6,120 nt of DNA from an uncultured Archangium sp. (GTDB lineage: Bacteria > Myxococcota > Myxococcia > Myxococcales > Myxococcaceae). The stretch lies in contig CAMLFP010000342.1 in the NCBI GenBank assembly GCA_946479335.1, positions 1 through 6,120 on the forward strand. The letters are read 5' to 3'. The notes beneath the pieces were generated by a model that searched no databases, had not been told where the DNA came from, and saw only the letters and a list, made by a program, of their open reading frames with translations. A program made the translations under genes and the position numbers. This document shows, in pieces, positions 4,490 to 6,120 of the stretch (position 1 is its first letter; each line of letters opens with the position of its first letter).

Positions 4490-6120
4490 TCTCCACCCGG
4501 CAGCTCCAGCGCGCGTACCGCGACGGCGCGCGCGGCGAGGTGCGGGTGCTCGATGGCGTCAGCCTCGACATCGCGCCCGGAGAATTCGTGGCGGTGGTCG
4601 GCCGCAGCGGCGCCGGCAAGTCGACGTTGCTGCAGGTGCTGGGCGGGCTCGACGGCGACTTCGCGGGCGAGGTGACCGTCGCGGGCCACGCGCTGCAGCG
4701 TCTCTCGGAGCCGGAGTTGGCGCGCTTCCGCAACTCGACGGTGGGCTTCGTCTTCCAGTTCTTCCACCTCGTCGCGGGGCTGTCGGCGCTGGAGAACGTG
4801 CTGCTGCCCTCGGCGTTCGGCGGCGTGCGTGACGAAGCGCGCGCGCGCGAGGCGCTGACCCGGGTGGGGCTCGGTGAAAAACTCGAGCGCCTGCCGAGCC
4901 AGCTCTCGGGCGGCGAACGGCAGCGCGTGGCCATCGCGCGCGCGCTGTTCAACAAGCCGAAGGTGCTGCTGTGCGACGAGCCGACCGGCAACCTCGACGC
5001 GCAGACCGCCGAGGAGATCATCGCGCTCTTCAAGTCGCTCAACGCCGAGGGGCTCACCATCGTCGCGGTCACGCATGAAGACCGGCTGCGCAACGCCGCG
5101 TCGCGCGTCATCGACTTCCCTCTCCCGCCTGCGGGAGAGGGTCCGCGGAGCGGGGGTGAGGGCCGGTTGAATTCGCCCCTCACCCCAACCCTCTCCCGTG
5201 AACGGGAGAGGGGGTTCTCGTTCGCGTCACTGCGCAAGCTCGTCGGCCTGCAGCTCAAGCGCGACGTGCGCGGTGCGATCTCGTCGAGCTTCGGCATCGC
5301 GATGGGCATCGGCGCGCTGGTGTTCTTCGTCGCGCTCGGCCTCGGGGTGGCGAAGGTGGTGCGCGAGCGCATCTTCCCGCTCGAGGCGAACCTGGTGGAG
5401 GTCATCCCCTCGCAGATCTCGCTCGGCCTCTTCGGCGGGAAGCTCGACCAGGCCGCGGTGGATCGGCTCGCGCAGCTCCCCGGGGTGACGCACGCGTACC
5501 GCAAGCAGCTGGTGAAGGTGCCGGCGGTCAGCTTCTACGACGGCGACTTCTTCGGCCGGCACGTGCGCATGGGCTTCGAGGTGCTGGCGGTGGGCGTCGA
5601 CGCGGAGTTGGTGAAGCCCGACGTGCAGCTCGGTGACTTCGTCGACCCCGGGCCCGACAAGCCGTTGCCGGTTGTCGCCGCGACGCGGCTCATCGAGATC
5701 TACAACAAGACCTTCGCCCCGGCGCGCAGCCTGCCGCAGCTCTCGCACGCGATGCTCACGGGCTTCCGCTTCCCCGTCGATTGGAACCGCAGCTTCATCG
5801 CGCCGGGGAAGGGCGGGCACGTCACCGGCAGCGCAGAGGTGGTCGGCGTCTCGGAGCGCGGGTTGCTCGCGGGCGTCACCATTCCGCTCGCCGCTGCGCA
5901 GCGCCTCAACCAGCAGTTCGGCGAAGACGCAGACGCGTTCTCCGCGGTGACGCTGGAGGCGCGCTCCCCGGGCGACGTGCCGTCGCTCATCACCGCGGTG
6001 AAAGACATGGGGCTGCGCGTCGACGACCGCGAGCGCAAGCTGGCAGAGAGCGCCGGCGCGGCGGTGACGCTCACCACCTCGGCGATGGCGCTGCTCTCGG
6101 TGCTCATCTGCCTGCTCGCG
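4486..6120 (+). CDS. ABC transporter ATPase-permease fusion, MacB/LolCDE (type VII) family, partial
   Basis: One open frame of 545 codons starts at GTG 4486 (GTGA overlap with the previous stop) and leaves the window unfinished. Residues 1-210 are a LolD/MacB-type ATPase: Walker A GRSGAGKS (39-46), Q-loop Q91, signature LSGGE (140-144), Walker B VLLCDE (160-165, catalytic E165), D-loop GNLD (168-171), switch H197. All catalytic motifs are intact. Residues 212-243 are encoded by a palindromic repeat and form a Pro/Gly/Arg-rich linker (for example SPLTPTLSRERERG). A basic amphipathic stretch (247-263) and a first membrane helix (about 268-289) follow, then a MacB-like periplasmic domain (about 295-525) and the start of the second helix (from about 528). 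Such transporters are mechanotransmitters that move lipoproteins, lipids or peptides outward. The short LxDGxI-type tail that normally ends such ATPase domains is missing. The permease has no ATG or plausible start of its own, only TTG at 5167 and GTG at 5266, so a true fusion is the simplest reading. Substrate unknown. Confidence 0.88.
   Translation, partial: MISTRQLQRAYRDGARGEVRVLDGVSLDIAPGEFVAVVGRSGAGKSTLLQVLGGLDGDFAGEVTVAGHALQRLSEPELARFRNSTVGFVFQFFHLVAGLSALENVLLPSAFGGVRDEARAREALTRVGLGEKLERLPSQLSGGERQRVAIARALFNKPKVLLCDEPTGNLDAQTAEEIIALFKSLNAEGLTIVAVTHEDRLRNAASRVIDFPLPPAGEGPRSGGEGRLNSPLTPTLSRERERGFSFASLRKLVGLQLKRDVRGAISSSFGIAMGIGALVFFVALGLGVAKVVRERIFPLEANLVEVIPSQISLGLFGGKLDQAAVDRLAQLPGVTHAYRKQLVKVPAVSFYDGDFFGRHVRMGFEVLAVGVDAELVKPDVQLGDFVDPGPDKPLPVVAATRLIEIYNKTFAPARSLPQLSHAMLTGFRFPVDWNRSFIAPGKGGHVTGSAEVVGVSERGLLAGVTIPLAAAQRLNQQFGEDADAFSAVTLEARSPGDVPSLITAVKDMGLRVDDRERKLAESAGAAVTLTTSAMALLSVLICLLA
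5118..5141. repeat. Hairpin of repeat unit 1
   Basis: Arms CCCTCTCCCGC (5118-5128) and GCGGGAGAGGG (5131-5141) pair perfectly over 11 bp with CT between them. It should form a very stable stem in mRNA or single-stranded DNA. There is no T-run after it, so it is not a Rho-independent terminator. Confidence 0.85.
5189..5212. repeat. Hairpin of repeat unit 2
   Basis: Arms CCCTCTCCCGT (5189-5199) and ACGGGAGAGGG (5202-5212) pair perfectly over 11 bp around GA. Relative to hairpin 1, the base pair next to the loop has changed on both sides (C-G to T-A), so the palindrome is conserved while its sequence differs. No T-run follows. Confidence 0.85.

Larger units (their letters stand above)
5118..5212. 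repeat. Composite REP/BIME-like palindromic element inside the ABC transporter frame
   Basis: Two related palindromic units face each other. Unit 1 (5118-5162) is a hairpin followed by GGGGTGAGGG (5153-5162). Unit 2 (5176-5212) is the same design inverted, with CCCTCACCCC (5177-5186) before its hairpin. The whole 95 bp is thus a large imperfect inverted repeat around a short centre that contains an EcoRI site (GAATTC, 5169-5174). The wording (CCCCTCACCCCAACCCTCTCC and its complement) matches a palindromic repeat dispersed in many GC-rich proteobacteria, normally between genes. Here it is read through in frame. Codons 211-244 use A/T third positions in 9 of 34 cases, against 4 of 46 in the codons immediately on either side and none of 60 across 5281-5460, so it looks foreign to the gene. 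Confidence 0.85.

Noticed and set aside
5118..5212. Reading the paired hairpins as a transcription terminator or CRISPR repeat
   Set aside because: No T-run follows either stem, the element is inside an open frame that continues for at least 300 codons, and there are only two units, inverted, without spacers of equal length.
3245..5504. Long minus-strand frames (402, 444 and 364 codons) opposite the periplasmic protein and ABC genes
   Set aside because: Low-complexity Arg/Glu/His- or Ser/Arg-rich translations with no motifs. The plus strand here holds intact ABC motifs and coupled starts.

Overview
The window is about two-thirds G+C. Nearly all codons of its genes end in G or C, which produces long meaningless antisense frames. 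The style of the genes (several proteins with no obvious relatives, a VWA lipoprotein, a MacB/LolCDE-type exporter with unusual partners) suggests a delta-proteobacterium of the Myxococcota. That placement is an inference from composition and protein style, not from a marker gene.

Layout. The minus strand (36-1445) carries a secreted lipoprotein with a von Willebrand A domain. A 179-bp divergent intergenic region (1446-1624) follows. The plus strand then carries a small VOC/glyoxalase-fold protein (1625-1993). After a 64-bp gap come three tightly packed genes: a two-helix membrane protein with a coiled-coil tail (2058-2885), a membrane-anchored, largely periplasmic protein of DUF3352-like build (2882-4489), and an ABC transporter that begins with GTG at 4486 and runs off the right edge (4486-6120, 545 codons seen). 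The last two junctions are 4-nt overlaps (ATGA at 2882 and GTGA at 4486), so the three genes are very probably one translationally coupled unit making an envelope export or lipid-trafficking complex. The VOC gene may be cotranscribed with them. No RNA genes, CRISPR arrays, insertion sequences or clear terminators were seen.

The most striking feature is at 5118-5212, inside the ABC transporter frame. A paired palindromic repeat (REP/BIME-like: two perfect 11-bp hairpins in opposite orientation, joined by complementary GGGGTGAGGG/CCCTCACCCC arms) lies exactly between the end of the ATPase domain and the first membrane helix of the permease. The reading frame passes through it without a stop. 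The repeat therefore encodes a linker of about 32 residues, apparently fuses two normally separate LolD- and LolC/E-like subunits into one MacB-like polypeptide, and replaces the usual C-terminal tail of the ATPase domain.
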